Both the position numbers and the translations under genes were made by a program. Below, piece by piece: positions 10,503-19,783 of a stretch of DNA of 64,000 bases (position 1 is its first letter; every line of letters starts with the position of its first letter). This DNA comes from JANQFM01 sp035471925 (GTDB lineage: Bacteria; Acidobacteriota; UBA6911; RPQK01; DATIPO01), in contig DATIPO010000390.1 of NCBI GenBank assembly GCA_035471925.1, positions 1 through 64,000 on the forward strand, in the 5' to 3' direction. The notes under the pieces were generated by a model. The model saw only the letters and a program-made list of their open reading frames with translations, did not search any database and was not told the DNA's origin.

Positions 10503-11828
10503 ATGCTTCGGCTGACGTCAGCTTGGCTCAAACGATCAGTTCTTTTCATACCCCTGTGCCTGTTGGCGGGTTGTGCAGCGGAGGAGAAAGCACCCCAGGA
10601 GGTTCCTGGGCAGGCCGCAGTGCGGACGGGGGCCGACCGGGTTTGGGAGGAGCCCTATCGCCAGTGGATCGCGGGCAAGCGGGTAGGATTGATCACGAAC
10701 CACACAGGCGTCGATTCGCAATTGCGCCTGACAGCCCAGCGCATGCAGGAGTCGCCCGAAGTTGACCTTACTGCCGTATTCGGTCCTGAACATGGATTCT
10801 TGGGACTGGCCCAAGCCGGCGAGGAAGTCGCCTCGTTGACAAGGGACGAGGTCGCTGCTCCAGAGGGCGACAACGGGGCGTCCGACTCGGCGGCCCAGGA
10901 CGATAATAGAAGCGGAAACCAGCGGCCCCCCGCTGTCTACAGCCTATACGGAGAAACGCGGGCACCCACCGGGGAGATGCTGCGCGAGGTGGACGTGCTG
11001 GTTTACGACATCCAAGACCTTGGAGTGCGCTTTTATACCTTCATCTCGACACTGGCGGAATGCCTCAAGGCAGCGGCGGCCAACGACACTCCCTTCATCG
11101 TCCTCGACCGCCCGGCACCTCTAAACGGTGATGCCATCGAAGGTCCGCTGTTGGAAGAGGATCTAAGAAGTTTCGTGGGAGTCCACCCGCTGCCCGTCCG
11201 CTACGGACTTACTTCCGGCGAACTGGCCCGGTTGCTGGCGGCCGAACTGGAACTGGAAGTCGACCTACGGGTCGTCCCGTTGGAAGGCTGGACCCGTTCG
11301 ATGTGGTATGAGCAGACAGGGCTGGAATGGATCGCTCCCTCGCCCAACATGCCTACGCTATCCACCGCCACCGTCTATCCGGGACTGTGCCTGATCGAGG
11401 GCACTAACCTCTCGGAGGGCCGCGGCACGACGCGTCCTTTCGAGTGGATCGGGGCGCCTTGGCTCGACGCCGCCGCTCTCGCCGACCGGCTCAATGAACT
11501 GGGCCTGGCTGGCGTCCGCTTCCGTCCCCAAGCTTTCCAGCCCACCTTTTCCAAGTTTGCTGGGCGAAGCTGCAACGGGATCCAGGTCCATGTCTTGGAC
11601 CGCGACCGGTTCGACTCCCTGGAAACCGCCCTCCATATCATCGGGCAGGTCCGCCAACTGCACCCCGACCGGCTTACGTTCCGCCCGGCTCACTTCGACC
11701 GCCTGATCGGCGACTCCTCCGTCCGCCCTCTCCTAGAATCCGACTCACCGCCCGCCCAAATCCTTGAAACCTGGAAAACCGTCCCCGCCGCGTTCAGCCA
11801 GCGCCGCCTCCCCTACCTGCTCTACTAG
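10503..11828 (+). CDS. DUF1343/NamZ-family lipoprotein (exo-beta-N-acetylmuramidase-like)
   Basis: A 441-residue lipoprotein with lipobox LAGC (Cys24). The family signatures are clear: GLITNHTGVD, FGPEHGFLG, VYSLYGETRAPT, DVLVYDIQDLGVRFYTF and the ENLSEGRGTT-like segment EGTNLSEGRGTTRPFEWIGAP. NamZ of Bacillus subtilis, a DUF1343 protein, removes N-acetylmuramic acid from the non-reducing end of peptidoglycan fragments, so a role in wall turnover is likely. An acidic, low-complexity insertion at about residues 112-135 precedes VYSLYG. It is a stand-alone gene; lipid anchoring suggests action in the periplasm. Confidence 0.85.
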   Translation: MLRLTSAWLKRSVLFIPLCLLAGCAAEEKAPQEVPGQAAVRTGADRVWEEPYRQWIAGKRVGLITNHTGVDSQLRLTAQRMQESPEVDLTAVFGPEHGFLGLAQAGEEVASLTRDEVAAPEGDNGASDSAAQDDNRSGNQRPPAVYSLYGETRAPTGEMLREVDVLVYDIQDLGVRFYTFISTLAECLKAAAANDTPFIVLDRPAPLNGDAIEGPLLEEDLRSFVGVHPLPVRYGLTSGELARLLAAELELEVDLRVVPLEGWTRSMWYEQTGLEWIAPSPNMPTLSTATVYPGLCLIEGTNLSEGRGTTRPFEWIGAPWLDAAALADRLNELGLAGVRFRPQAFQPTFSKFAGRSCNGIQVHVLDRDRFDSLETALHIIGQVRQLHPDRLTFRPAHFDRLIGDSSVRPLLESDSPPAQILETWKTVPAAFSQRRLPYLLY

Positions 11829-11931
11829 TGCAGCCCGTCAAAAGCTCTGAGCCAGCCCGTGGCGCTCTTGCACGCCTTCAGAGCCTGTCGCAAAAGTACG
11901 CACCATGATATCCTCGAAGCACCGCTATTCC

Positions 11932-12050
11932 ACCCTTTTTCAGGGTTTATTTACCGATTTTAAGCTTACCCAGGGTGCCGCTCGGGCGCTTCGCGCCCTC
12001 ACTCTACCCTGGGCTGACGAATGGCTCCCTGTCAGGGAGCCCAGACCCAC
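11932..12050 (+). repeat. Intergenic repeat, copy 1
   Basis: About 120 bases with the layout: ACCCTTTTTCAGGGTTT, an A/T-rich spacer, ACCCAGGGTGCCGCTC, a GCGCTTCGCGC hairpin, CTACCCTGGGCTG and a terminal hairpin GGCTCCCTGTCAGGGAGCC (12024-12042). The same layout occurs at 24279-24392 and, inverted, at 26367-26486. It lies between a lipoprotein gene and the terminator of the minus-strand methyltransferase gene. With the terminator at 12093-12131 it accounts for most of the 360-base gap from 11829 to 12188, in which I see no gene. Confidence 0.75.
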
Positions 12051-12092
12051 CACAATCGCTCGCCCAGATGCCACAATCTCACTCATCCCAAC

Positions 12093-12131
12093 AAAAAACG
12101 GGGGCGGCGGAGTTGAATCCGCCGCCCCCGT
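12093..12131 (-). terminator. Rho-independent terminator of the methyltransferase operon
   Basis: A perfect 14-bp stem (ACGGGGGCGGCGGA at 12098-12111 pairing with 12118-12131) has a 6-base loop. On the minus strand it is followed by a run of six U. It lies 57 bases after the stop of the minus-strand gene ending at 12189. Confidence 0.9.
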
Positions 12132-12188
12132 GGATGGAGGACCGCCCGAGAGGCAGTTTCCCCCTTGCGATGGAGCGGGAATGGGCGG

Positions 12189-12953
12189 TTAGGCGGCTTC
12201 GGGTTGGCTCTTGGCCTTGCCGCCTTTGGGCGTGAAAGAGGGCACCAGCATGGGGACGCTTCGGCGGTAATCCACGTACTTGCTCCCGTGCTGAGCCATC
12301 AGGTCGCGCTCCTCCAGTTGAATGGCCACGAGGATGTATCCGGTGGTGGCCAAGGCGAAAACCAGGTGGGCCAGGGTCATGTGGGGCGTAGCCCAGAAGG
12401 CCAGCAGCCATCCCACGTAAAGCGGATGGCGCACATGCTTATAGGGTCCCGGCATCGTAAAGCGGACGGGCGTGTAGGGGATCTTGCGCAGGTAGAGCCA
12501 GACTTGGCGCAGCCCGAACAAGTCGAAGTGGTTGATCAAGAAGGTACTCACCAGCACCAGCAGGAATCCAAAGGTAAAGATTCCATAGAGGACGCCCGAA
12601 GCCACCGCGTCTTCCACCTGCCAGATGGTGACGCCCATGGGACGCCAGAAGTAGAACAGCGCGATCATGCACAGGCTGGAGGCCAGGACATAGGTGGGCC
12701 TTTCAGCAGGCTTGGGGATGTAGCGCGTGATGAGGCGCTTGAAAACCGGACGCGCCATGACGCTGTGCTGCACGGCGAAGGCCGTGAGCAGGACCAGGTT
12801 GACCAACAAAGCCGTGGCCAGGGGTGTCTCGGGCGCTGCGTCGATGGAGCGGGGCACCCAGAGGTTGCCCACCCATCCGTAGGCGTAGCAGAAAGTGGCG
12901 AAGAAGATGGCGTAGCTGATGACTCCGTAAACGAAGACTGTAATGCGTTTCAT
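12189..12953 (-). CDS. mddA: MddA-like methanethiol S-methyltransferase (NnrU/ICMT fold)
   Basis: A 254-residue integral membrane methyltransferase of the isoprenylcysteine carboxyl methyltransferase fold. The N terminus (MKRITVFVYGVISYAIFF), LQHSVMARP-type block (FAVQHSVMARPVFKR) and the C-terminal SAM-binding segment GPYKHVRHPLYVGWL with LEERDL resemble MddA, which methylates methanethiol to dimethyl sulfide using S-adenosylmethionine. Related NnrU-type proteins share the fold, so the substrate is inferred. The ATG at 12953 is preceded by GAGGAG; the long upstream extension of this frame overlaps the next gene and is not coding. It ends in a strong terminator and forms an operon with the membrane protein upstream (14-base gap). 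Confidence 0.72.
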   Translation of the reverse strand: MKRITVFVYGVISYAIFFATFCYAYGWVGNLWVPRSIDAAPETPLATALLVNLVLLTAFAVQHSVMARPVFKRLITRYIPKPAERPTYVLASSLCMIALFYFWRPMGVTIWQVEDAVASGVLYGIFTFGFLLVLVSTFLINHFDLFGLRQVWLYLRKIPYTPVRFTMPGPYKHVRHPLYVGWLLAFWATPHMTLAHLVFALATTGYILVAIQLEERDLMAQHGSKYVDYRRSVPMLVPSFTPKGGKAKSQPEAA

Positions 12954-12967
12954 GGTTGTTGTTCTCC

Positions 12968-13480
12968 TCATTCCCGCCCCTGTGTGGGCGATTTGCGGAT
13001 CAATTGAGTCCAGCGCCGGTAGAGGGGATCCGCGTAATCCTCGACCAGCAAACTCATCAAAATCAGTCCGGCAGCCGGCACGACTGCCAGATAAGGAACC
13101 GTCAAGGCAAACAGGACCACCAACCAGATGTCGGCGGCCAAGGCCGAACGGCAGCTCGAGGACTGAAGGTCGGCGATTCCCGGCAAACTCAGCAGCATCA
13201 GGAATCCGGGAAGTGCCAGGCCCAGTCCGAAGGGCACCAGGAAAAGAAGTCCGGTGTCGTCGGGCAGGGTGACAGTCAGCGACTTGATGGTGATGGCCAC
13301 CAAGTGCCCCGCTCCCAGGACCGCGAACCACAGTCCGAAGAAAAGATGGAAGGCGATGGCCGCCTGCATCCGGGGAAGCATCCCGCGTCCTTGGCGTATG
13401 ACATGCACGGTCAAAGCTGAGAAGGAGGCGATGGTCGCCACCACCAGCCAAATCCGTTTGTCGAGGATGATCTCCAGCAT
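12968..13480 (-). CDS. Hypothetical integral membrane protein
   Basis: A 170-residue protein with about five hydrophobic segments (near residues 8-22, 36-60, 75-105, 118-150). No family is recognised and no catalytic motif is seen. The stop at 12968-12970 overlaps the ribosome-binding site of the MddA-like gene downstream, so the two are translationally linked and probably act in the same membrane process. The start ATG at 13480 begins MLEIILDKR. Confidence 0.7.
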   Translation of the reverse strand: MLEIILDKRIWLVVATIASFSALTVHVIRQGRGMLPRMQAAIAFHLFFGLWFAVLGAGHLVAITIKSLTVTLPDDTGLLFLVPFGLGLALPGFLMLLSLPGIADLQSSSCRSALAADIWLVVLFALTVPYLAVVPAAGLILMSLLVEDYADPLYRRWTQLIRKSPTQGRE

Positions 13481-13592
13481 CGTTGGTGCCTCTGGGGGGG
13501 CCGTCCAGGACGCACCGACCGTCGGCGCTTCCCGGAGGGCCGATTGACGGACCCGCTAGTGGGGGCCCTGCACTCTCCGCCCGCGGCGGCTC

Positions 13593-13865
13593 TTAGTAGG
13601 CCGTCGCAGGATTGATGACCGCCTTGAGCTCGGAGATCTTGTTGGCCGGCAAGCCGGCTTCGGCGGCGTGCTTCTTGATGATGTCGGTGTTGGGCCCCCG
13701 ATAGATGCAGTAGATCTTGTCGGGTGTGACGTAGCTGTGGTCCCATTCGATGTCGGGGCCAAGAAGGCGCAGCACCTCGCAGGACGTCTGTGAGGCGCCT
13801 CGAAGTTCTTCGCCGGTCATGTCGCCGACCTTGGGAATGTCTCTCTCAATCACATACTTAGGCAT
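13593..13865 (-). CDS. DUF4242 (SCO4226-like, nickel-binding fold) protein
   Basis: A 90-residue protein beginning MPKYVIERDIP, with VTPDKIYCIYRG and a C-terminal HAAEAGLPANKI segment, typical of DUF4242. The Streptomyces member SCO4226 binds nickel and has a ferredoxin-like dimeric alpha-beta barrel; other members are uncharacterised. The ATG at 13865 has AAAGGAAA upstream. The frame extends 18 codons further to 13919 without homology. It lies upstream of, and in the same direction as, the membrane protein/methyltransferase pair, 112 bases away, and may share a transcript with them. Confidence 0.82.
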   Translation of the reverse strand: MPKYVIERDIPKVGDMTGEELRGASQTSCEVLRLLGPDIEWDHSYVTPDKIYCIYRGPNTDIIKKHAAEAGLPANKISELKAVINPATAY

Positions 13866-14138
13866 AACGTTTCCTTTCTCGATGTCGTCGCGGCGCGCCG
13901 TCTCAGCGCGCTCATCCATACATGCGAAGAAAGCTCCAAGCAGGGATCAAGGACGGGAGATTTCTCCCAGGAGACGCTATGGAAACTGAAGCGGACGAAG
14001 GTGCGCGAGCCGGCGGGCTAGGACGTCCGATGGAGGGCCAAAACGCAGCGGCGCATACGAAGCTGGGTCGGTAGACTTACAAGCCCACGGCAGGAGCGAG
14101 TGACCTGACCCGGAGGTGGGACCCCTGCGGCCGCCTGG

Positions 14139-14840
14139 TCAGCGGGCGATCATCAGACACACGGCGCAGTCGACGCGCAGGCCGCCCTGCAGGGTGGTGA
14201 CGCGGCGCAGCAGGACGCCTTCGCTGACGATATCCTCGCCCTCGATAACGTCGGGCGCGCACAAGAAGCCGCCCACCCCGCCTCCGCTGGAGCCGGCGCC
14301 GGCATAGGTGACCCCCTGCAACAGGCGGCGGACTTCGAAATCCTCGACCGCCGGACAGTCGCTGCGTCCCCAGAAGGTGTGGACCACCACGCCGCGTCTG
14401 GACTGCAAGGGTCCGGCCTGGTAGCCATGGGCCGAGCCCAGCGCGTTGTTGAAGACGAAGTTGACGGCCCGGGCCTCGTTGAAGGCGGCTTCGATGACGA
14501 TTTGCCCGGCGTAGGACGTCAGTCCCGCGGCAGTCGCCAGTTCGCTGGCCAGGACGGTGTAGGTTCCGCCAGCCGGAATGCGCCCTTGGGCATCGAGTCC
14601 CGAGCCTACGCCCGCCCCCGCCAATTGCTGGCTGGTCACCGAGACCGACTGGGTGGCGTCCCCCGAGGGAGGAAAGAGCTTGAAAGTCACCGTGCCGGCA
14701 GCGGATCCCGCGTTAGAAACCGCAACCCCGGTGTCGAAGTCGCCCGAGGCCAGATTAAAGGTCAGCACCGATTCCTCCTGCCCCAGCAAGGGAATCAGCA
14801 CCAGGACCCACCACGCCGCAATCAAGAAGGCACGCTTCAT
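14139..14840 (-). CDS. Secreted hypothetical protein with beta-sandwich-like N-terminal domain
   Basis: A 233-residue protein with a signal peptide (MKRAFLIAAWWVLVLIPLLG, cleavage near GQE). The segment after it (LTFNLASGDFDTGVAVSNAG and following) has the alternating pattern of an immunoglobulin-like or fibronectin-like beta sandwich. It resembles the opening of the secreted protein at 62204. The C-terminal part has a glycine-rich stretch and three cysteines. Function is unknown. GAGGAG precedes the ATG at 14840; a TTG two codons upstream is less likely. It is a single gene. Confidence 0.7.
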   Translation of the reverse strand: MKRAFLIAAWWVLVLIPLLGQEESVLTFNLASGDFDTGVAVSNAGSAAGTVTFKLFPPSGDATQSVSVTSQQLAGAGVGSGLDAQGRIPAGGTYTVLASELATAAGLTSYAGQIVIEAAFNEARAVNFVFNNALGSAHGYQAGPLQSRRGVVVHTFWGRSDCPAVEDFEVRRLLQGVTYAGAGSSGGGVGGFLCAPDVIEGEDIVSEGVLLRRVTTLQGGLRVDCAVCLMIAR

Positions 14841-15088
14841 GGTCAACTCTCCTCAGTCATTTATGATACATCCTCCAGGCCATCGATCGACTCGGGCTCG
14901 GACCCGAGCCGTACCAGTGGCGACGGAAAGCGGATGGACCGACCGCAGGCTAGCCCTCCTTTGCCAAGGTTGGACAGGGGTTGGCGCCTTGGAGGGCTTG
15001 GGCTTTGCTCCGGGTCCCAAACATGTTGAAATGCTACGCCCCGGGGGCAAGTCGAGGAGTCTTCAGCGAGAACAACCGGAGTGCCTCT

Positions 15089-16282
15089 TCATTGGGGCAT
15101 GAAGAGTTGGGCCAGACGAAGGGCTTCGGGACGTCCGAAGCGGGCGAAAGCATTGGCGAACAGGACCACCACGAGCCTTTCCTGCGGGTAGGCCAGGACG
15201 AAAGCCCGGCCGCCCATGATGGCGCCGCCGTGATGGTAGATGGTGCGTCCCTGCCCGTCCTTGCCGATGCGCCATCCCAGCCCCACTTGGTAGTCGCGGT
15301 CGGAGGCCTTGGGCTGGGGCGTGAAGATTTCCTCCAGCGTCGAGGACTGGAGAAACCCCTCGCCCAGGTGAGCCGACGCAAAGGCCGCGAACTCGCTGGT
15401 GGACGAGAGCAGTCCGCCCCCCGGCCACTTGTAGCTGCTGTCGTTGCAGGGGGCGTTTCCGATCTGGCCGGTTTCAGGATGCAGGATGTAGAACTCGCTG
15501 CGCTTCTCGATAAGGGGGATATTGCGGTCAGTGGTGCTGCCCTCCATATCCAGCGGATCGAAGACTTGCTGGCGGATCAATGCCTCGAACGACTGCCCGG
15601 CAACCTTCTCCATCACGGCACCCAAGAGCGTGTAGCCGAAGGTGGAGTAATGATAAGCCTCTCCGGGCGGGTGTACGAGATCATCGTCGGCGAACAGGTC
15701 CAGGGCTGCCTCTAAGTCGTCCCAGCCCTGCAGGCGAATCCCGCCTTGAGGACCCACGAACGATCCGCAGCCTTGGGGATCTCCGGGGAGGTAGTGACGC
15801 ACTCCGGCGGTGTGGGAGGCCAGTTGGCGCAGGGTCATCGGACTGTGCGCCAGGGGACTCTCGTCCGCCAGTTGGAGATAGTCCCGGGGCGAGGCGTCCC
15901 AATCCAGCTTCCCCTGTTCCTTGAGGCGGGCCATGGCCGCCACCGTGACCAGCTTCGACAGCGATCCGATACGGAAGAGCGTCTGGGGCGTGACGGGGAC
16001 ATCCTGCTCCAAGTCGGAGGACCCGAAGCCTTGGGAGAAAACCTCCTGGCCCCGGCGGACGACGGTGACCGACAGGCCGGGCAGATTGTTATGGCGCAGG
16101 ACTTCCTCAGCGATCGAACGCGCGGTCTCCAGCGCGTCCTCGCGGCCTTGAGTTGGGGCAACCGCGCTCCTCGCAGCCAAGTTCTCCAGGGGCGCCGCGG
16201 CCAAGGATGCGCTCTGGAAGGCGGCCAGAAGGCAAAAACTTGCCAGTAAGCAAAGGACTCGAACCGCAGTTCTATTCAGCAT
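15089..16282 (-). CDS. Serine hydrolase of the beta-lactamase/transpeptidase-like (class C, EstB) family
   Basis: A 397-residue secreted enzyme with an N-terminal signal sequence (VLCLLASFCLLAAFQSASLA). The catalytic SxxK motif is in RIGSLSKLVTV, the second tyrosine motif is YHYSTFGY, and the third motif is replaced by HHGGAIMGG near the C terminus, as in esterase- and D-aminopeptidase-like members. Reactions known in the family include ester, beta-lactam and D-peptide hydrolysis; resistance cannot be inferred. The ATG at 16282 begins the signal peptide; upstream in-frame codons to 16459 are not supported. It is divergent from the winged-helix/TolB gene, with 200 bases between the starts. Confidence 0.88.
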   Translation of the reverse strand: MLNRTAVRVLCLLASFCLLAAFQSASLAAAPLENLAARSAVAPTQGREDALETARSIAEEVLRHNNLPGLSVTVVRRGQEVFSQGFGSSDLEQDVPVTPQTLFRIGSLSKLVTVAAMARLKEQGKLDWDASPRDYLQLADESPLAHSPMTLRQLASHTAGVRHYLPGDPQGCGSFVGPQGGIRLQGWDDLEAALDLFADDDLVHPPGEAYHYSTFGYTLLGAVMEKVAGQSFEALIRQQVFDPLDMEGSTTDRNIPLIEKRSEFYILHPETGQIGNAPCNDSSYKWPGGGLLSSTSEFAAFASAHLGEGFLQSSTLEEIFTPQPKASDRDYQVGLGWRIGKDGQGRTIYHHGGAIMGGRAFVLAYPQERLVVVLFANAFARFGRPEALRLAQLFMPQ

Positions 16283-16482
16283 GCCTGAACGGTAGCATCC
16301 ATGACCCACCATTGCTTGAGGATCCGTTGAGGAACACCTCATGCTTCCATCATGAAAGGGCTCCCGAGCCTTTGGGACGGGCCGGGAGCGCTGAGCTGGC
16401 CCGATTGACTCTCGAGTCCAAAGGCGCGATGGTCCGGCACCTGAAACGGTTCCCTTCAAGTCCCAGGGGGTACAATAGGTTC

Positions 16483-18825
16483 ATGCAGTCGGGACGCGGC
16501 GATGTGGCTTCTTACGATCTGGGGGAATGGAAAGTCTACCCGACTCTGAACCGCTTGCGGCGGGCCGGCGAGGACCGCTTGCTGGAGCCCAAGGTCATGC
16601 GCGTCCTTCAAGTGCTGGCGCGCGAGGCGCCTGAAGTCGTCCCCCGTCAACGGCTGATGGAAGAGGTGTGGCCCCAGGAATATGTGACCGAGCACGTGCT
16701 CTCGCGCTCCATCTCGGAACTGCGGCGAGCCCTGGGAGACGATGCCCGCTCGCCCCGTTACGTCGAGACCATCCGCAAGGGCGGCTACCGTCTGTTGGAG
16801 GTCCCGAGGCATGCTGATGCCGTTATCGAACCCGATCAGGACGCTCCGTCCAGGGCCGCTTTAGCTGCTCCCAACCAACAGCGTGCAGCTCAGTCCTCCT
16901 CGGGGCGAGGCTCTTCGATGTCTCCCGGCCAGGCCAAGGGACGGTTCGTCCCGCCGGGGACGGCCAAAATGGACTGGCGACGTTCCGGCCTGATCACCGC
17001 GCTGGTGATGGTCCTGGTCTTGGTGGCGGGAACATTCTGGGTGCTGCGTCCCTGGAAAAGCCCCCGGGCCGATGAAATGCGCCCGGCTGTCCCCCTGACC
17101 AGCCATCCGGGCTCGGAGGTCGATCCTGTCCTTTCGCCTGACGGCGCCTTGCTGGCTTTCTCCTGGGACGGTCCCGATCGAGCCAATTACGACATCTATC
17201 TGCAGACTCTGGGAGAATCGTCGCCCCGTCGCCTCACCCGCCATCCGGGCGAAGACAAAAACCCCGTTTTCTTTCCCGACGGCAGGCGCATCGCCTTTGT
17301 GCGTTCGGCTCCCGGAGAGGAAGGGATTTATGCCCTCAGCCTGACCCGCTCACCCTCCTCCGCGAGCGCGGCCGACATCGAGGCCGGCCCGGAAGTCCTG
17401 CTCACCCGCTGCAACACGGGCGACATCCCCGACCTGGCCCTGTCGCCGGAGGGACGCTTCCTCTACTTCTCGGATGTGCCCGCCCATGGACGCCCTCCCT
17501 CGGCCATCTATCGCCTCGACCTGGAGCTGGGCCGCCGCGAAGCCGTCACCCGTCCTCCCGAGTACGCCTTTGGGGACCGCGACTTGGCGCTTTCCCACGA
17601 CGGATCGCGGCTGGCCTTCGCACGCGCCGAAATAGCGGGAATCGAGGAGCTCTTCGTCACCGACTTAGGCAGCGGACGGACCCGTCAACTGACCTCCCAA
17701 GACGAATCGATCATGGGCCTGTCCTGGACGCCGGAGGACCGCGAGATCCTCTTCGCCAGCAGCCGCGAAGTCCTCAACCTGCTGTGGAGCGTCCGTGCCG
17801 ACGGTTCGGCGCCGGCTCGGGTCCTGCCCGACTTCGGAGAGCAATTGCATGATCCTTACCTCAGCCGCCGGACGTCGCGGCTGGTCTTCGAGCACAAGGA
17901 CGTCCAAAGCAACCTCTGGAGAGCCGAGCGAGGGGGCCTGGGCTCCGATGAGCACCTGATCCTGAGCCAACCTCTGGCTCCTTCGACGCGGTGGGACATC
18001 GCTCCAACCGTGGCCCCGGACGGGCGGATCGCCTTCATCTCGACTCGCTCGGGCTATCCCGCCCTGTGGACGCAGGATCCGCTTTCCGGCGACCTGCTGC
18101 GGCTCACTGACGCTTCTCTTCTCCCCGGACGTCCGGCCTGGGGTCCCGAGGGTCGCTGGCTGATCTTCTCCGACCGCTCGAGAGGACAAGCCGACTTGGT
18201 CCGGATCGATTCCGCGGGAGGAGCGCCAGTCCGTCTCACCGACTCCGCCCACAACGAGGTGGGCCCCTCCTTCTCCCATGATGGCCGCGCCCTCTACTTC
18301 GGCTCCGACCAGAGCGGGCAGTGGCAGTTGATGCGCTGCCTGCTTACGGAAACGCCAGCCTCCCGCAGCGAGACGGAAGACGGAAAATCCAGGGGCGGCA
18401 CCTCCCTCCTGAGCGACCCCGAGGCGGCGGCGTCCGGGGGCGCCATCCGAGGCGTCGAATCACCTGATGGACGCTTCCTCTACTTCGCCCGCCACAGCCG
18501 TCCCGGACTGTGGCGCAAGGCCCTGCCCGAGGGCCCCGAATCTTTGGTTACCTCAGGACCAATGGCGGGAGCTTGGATGGACTGGACCCTTCACGGGGGC
18601 ACACTCTACTACCTTGAACACCGTGCCAATGAATCCGTCCTGTCGAGCTTAGTCAACGCTTCCCAGGCGGCCGCGTCTCCTTCCTCCAACCCTGCGCGGC
18701 GCCTGACCGTCCCGCGGCCTCTCTACCCCGGCGGAGGCTTAGCTCTGACAAGGAATGGCACCGCCTTCTACCTGACCGTCCTCGACCGCAGCGAAAGCGA
18801 CATCCTCATGGCCCCATGGCCTTGA
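16483..18825 (+). CDS. CadC-like winged-helix protein with TolB-type propeller
   Basis: A 780-residue single-pass membrane regulator. Residues ~10-105 form an OmpR/CadC-type winged helix (LEPKVMRVLQVLAREA, RQRLMEEVWP, SRSISELRRALGD, YVETIRKGGYRL). A low-complexity linker follows, then one membrane helix at about 169-191, then a large C-terminal region of repeated PD40/WD40-like blades (LSPDGALLAFSWDG, FFPDGRRIAFVRS, LSPEGRFLYFSD, FSHDGRALYFGSD). The layout implies an outside sensor propeller linked to a cytoplasmic DNA-binding domain, as in ToxR/CadC-type one-component regulators, and is common in Acidobacteriota. It is divergent from the serine hydrolase gene, which is a possible target. The frame is open upstream to 16153, but the domain starts at the ATG at 16483. 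Confidence 0.87.
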   Translation: MQSGRGDVASYDLGEWKVYPTLNRLRRAGEDRLLEPKVMRVLQVLAREAPEVVPRQRLMEEVWPQEYVTEHVLSRSISELRRALGDDARSPRYVETIRKGGYRLLEVPRHADAVIEPDQDAPSRAALAAPNQQRAAQSSSGRGSSMSPGQAKGRFVPPGTAKMDWRRSGLITALVMVLVLVAGTFWVLRPWKSPRADEMRPAVPLTSHPGSEVDPVLSPDGALLAFSWDGPDRANYDIYLQTLGESSPRRLTRHPGEDKNPVFFPDGRRIAFVRSAPGEEGIYALSLTRSPSSASAADIEAGPEVLLTRCNTGDIPDLALSPEGRFLYFSDVPAHGRPPSAIYRLDLELGRREAVTRPPEYAFGDRDLALSHDGSRLAFARAEIAGIEELFVTDLGSGRTRQLTSQDESIMGLSWTPEDREILFASSREVLNLLWSVRADGSAPARVLPDFGEQLHDPYLSRRTSRLVFEHKDVQSNLWRAERGGLGSDEHLILSQPLAPSTRWDIAPTVAPDGRIAFISTRSGYPALWTQDPLSGDLLRLTDASLLPGRPAWGPEGRWLIFSDRSRGQADLVRIDSAGGAPVRLTDSAHNEVGPSFSHDGRALYFGSDQSGQWQLMRCLLTETPASRSETEDGKSRGGTSLLSDPEAAASGGAIRGVESPDGRFLYFARHSRPGLWRKALPEGPESLVTSGPMAGAWMDWTLHGGTLYYLEHRANESVLSSLVNASQAAASPSSNPARRLTVPRPLYPGGGLALTRNGTAFYLTVLDRSESDILMAPWP

Positions 18826-18898
18826 TCGCCCCACCGATTCGCTTTTGTTTCTGAACATTTGACGGCTGAGCGTGTCCTCCCCACCTAAGGAGTGCCGC

Positions 18899-19666
18899 AT
18901 GAAGAACCATTGGATTCTCATCATCCTGATCGTCGTCGTTGTGGGAGGCCTCGTCTATCTTCAGCATGGGGGCCTTGAACAGTTGGAAACCTTGGTCTCC
19001 TCTCTCGACCTTCCTGCTTCCGATACGAGGACGGCCATTTCCAGCCCGCGTCCCACACGGCCACCGCAGCAATGGGCCCAGGTGGCCGGGACCTATGGGA
19101 TCGTCGTCCGTCAAAGGCCGGATTCCGATTCCATGCGCTTGGACATGCTCCTACCCCAGGCCGTGGTTGGACATTTTGGATCCAACGGGCGAGGATGGCT
19201 CAAGGTCCGTACACCTCAAGGGCAGACCGGCTGGATCCCCGAGTCGGAGATGCGAGTTCTTGGAGTCGACCAAGCCAGAAGGGCAGTCGACCGTGACCGC
19301 CTCGCTTTGGAAAGGCAACTCCGCGCGGCTCTCAAGCGGGCTGTGAGCGAGAAGGCCAAGCTCATGCATCCAGCCAGCCGTGTGATCGACTACAAGATCA
19401 TGTCGGAGCTCAAACCCCAGGGCGAACACCTTTCCAATATCGAAGTCTGTACGCTGATGAAGGGAAACCTCTTGGGCTTGAGTCAGTTCCGGACCGACTA
19501 CGCCGTGACCTTGCAGCTTGTGGTCAATCCTTACAAGCTGGATGCCTCCGAGATCAACATCGTGGACGTCGACATCATGAAGGATGAACAAACCAAAGGG
19601 CTCCCGCCCGGCCAAGTCGCGAATCTCCTGGGGCCAGTCATCCGGACCCTCCTTATCCCAGGCTAA
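18899..19666 (+). CDS. SH3-domain membrane-anchored hypothetical protein
   Basis: A 255-residue protein. An N-terminal signal anchor (NHWILIILIVVVVGGLVYL) is followed by a proline-rich linker and a bacterial SH3-like domain at about residues 65-115 (VRQRPDSDSMRLDML ... GRGWLKVRTPQGQTGWIPESEM). The C-terminal ~120 residues are unassigned. SH3b domains often bind peptidoglycan, but no hydrolase domain is present. AGGAG precedes the ATG at 18899. It lies 73 bases after the winged-helix/TolB gene in the same direction and may be co-transcribed. Confidence 0.75.
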   Translation: MKNHWILIILIVVVVGGLVYLQHGGLEQLETLVSSLDLPASDTRTAISSPRPTRPPQQWAQVAGTYGIVVRQRPDSDSMRLDMLLPQAVVGHFGSNGRGWLKVRTPQGQTGWIPESEMRVLGVDQARRAVDRDRLALERQLRAALKRAVSEKAKLMHPASRVIDYKIMSELKPQGEHLSNIEVCTLMKGNLLGLSQFRTDYAVTLQLVVNPYKLDASEINIVDVDIMKDEQTKGLPPGQVANLLGPVIRTLLIPG

Positions 19667-19783
19667 TCCTGTCCGACCTCACGCAGCCAGGGTTTCTCAA
19701 GCGGCTGGGAGCCGATGGGCCAAACAGGGCCGGAAAAGGAGGCCCTGGTCCGCTGCATGGGCTGACGTCTTCTCTCACGTCCC

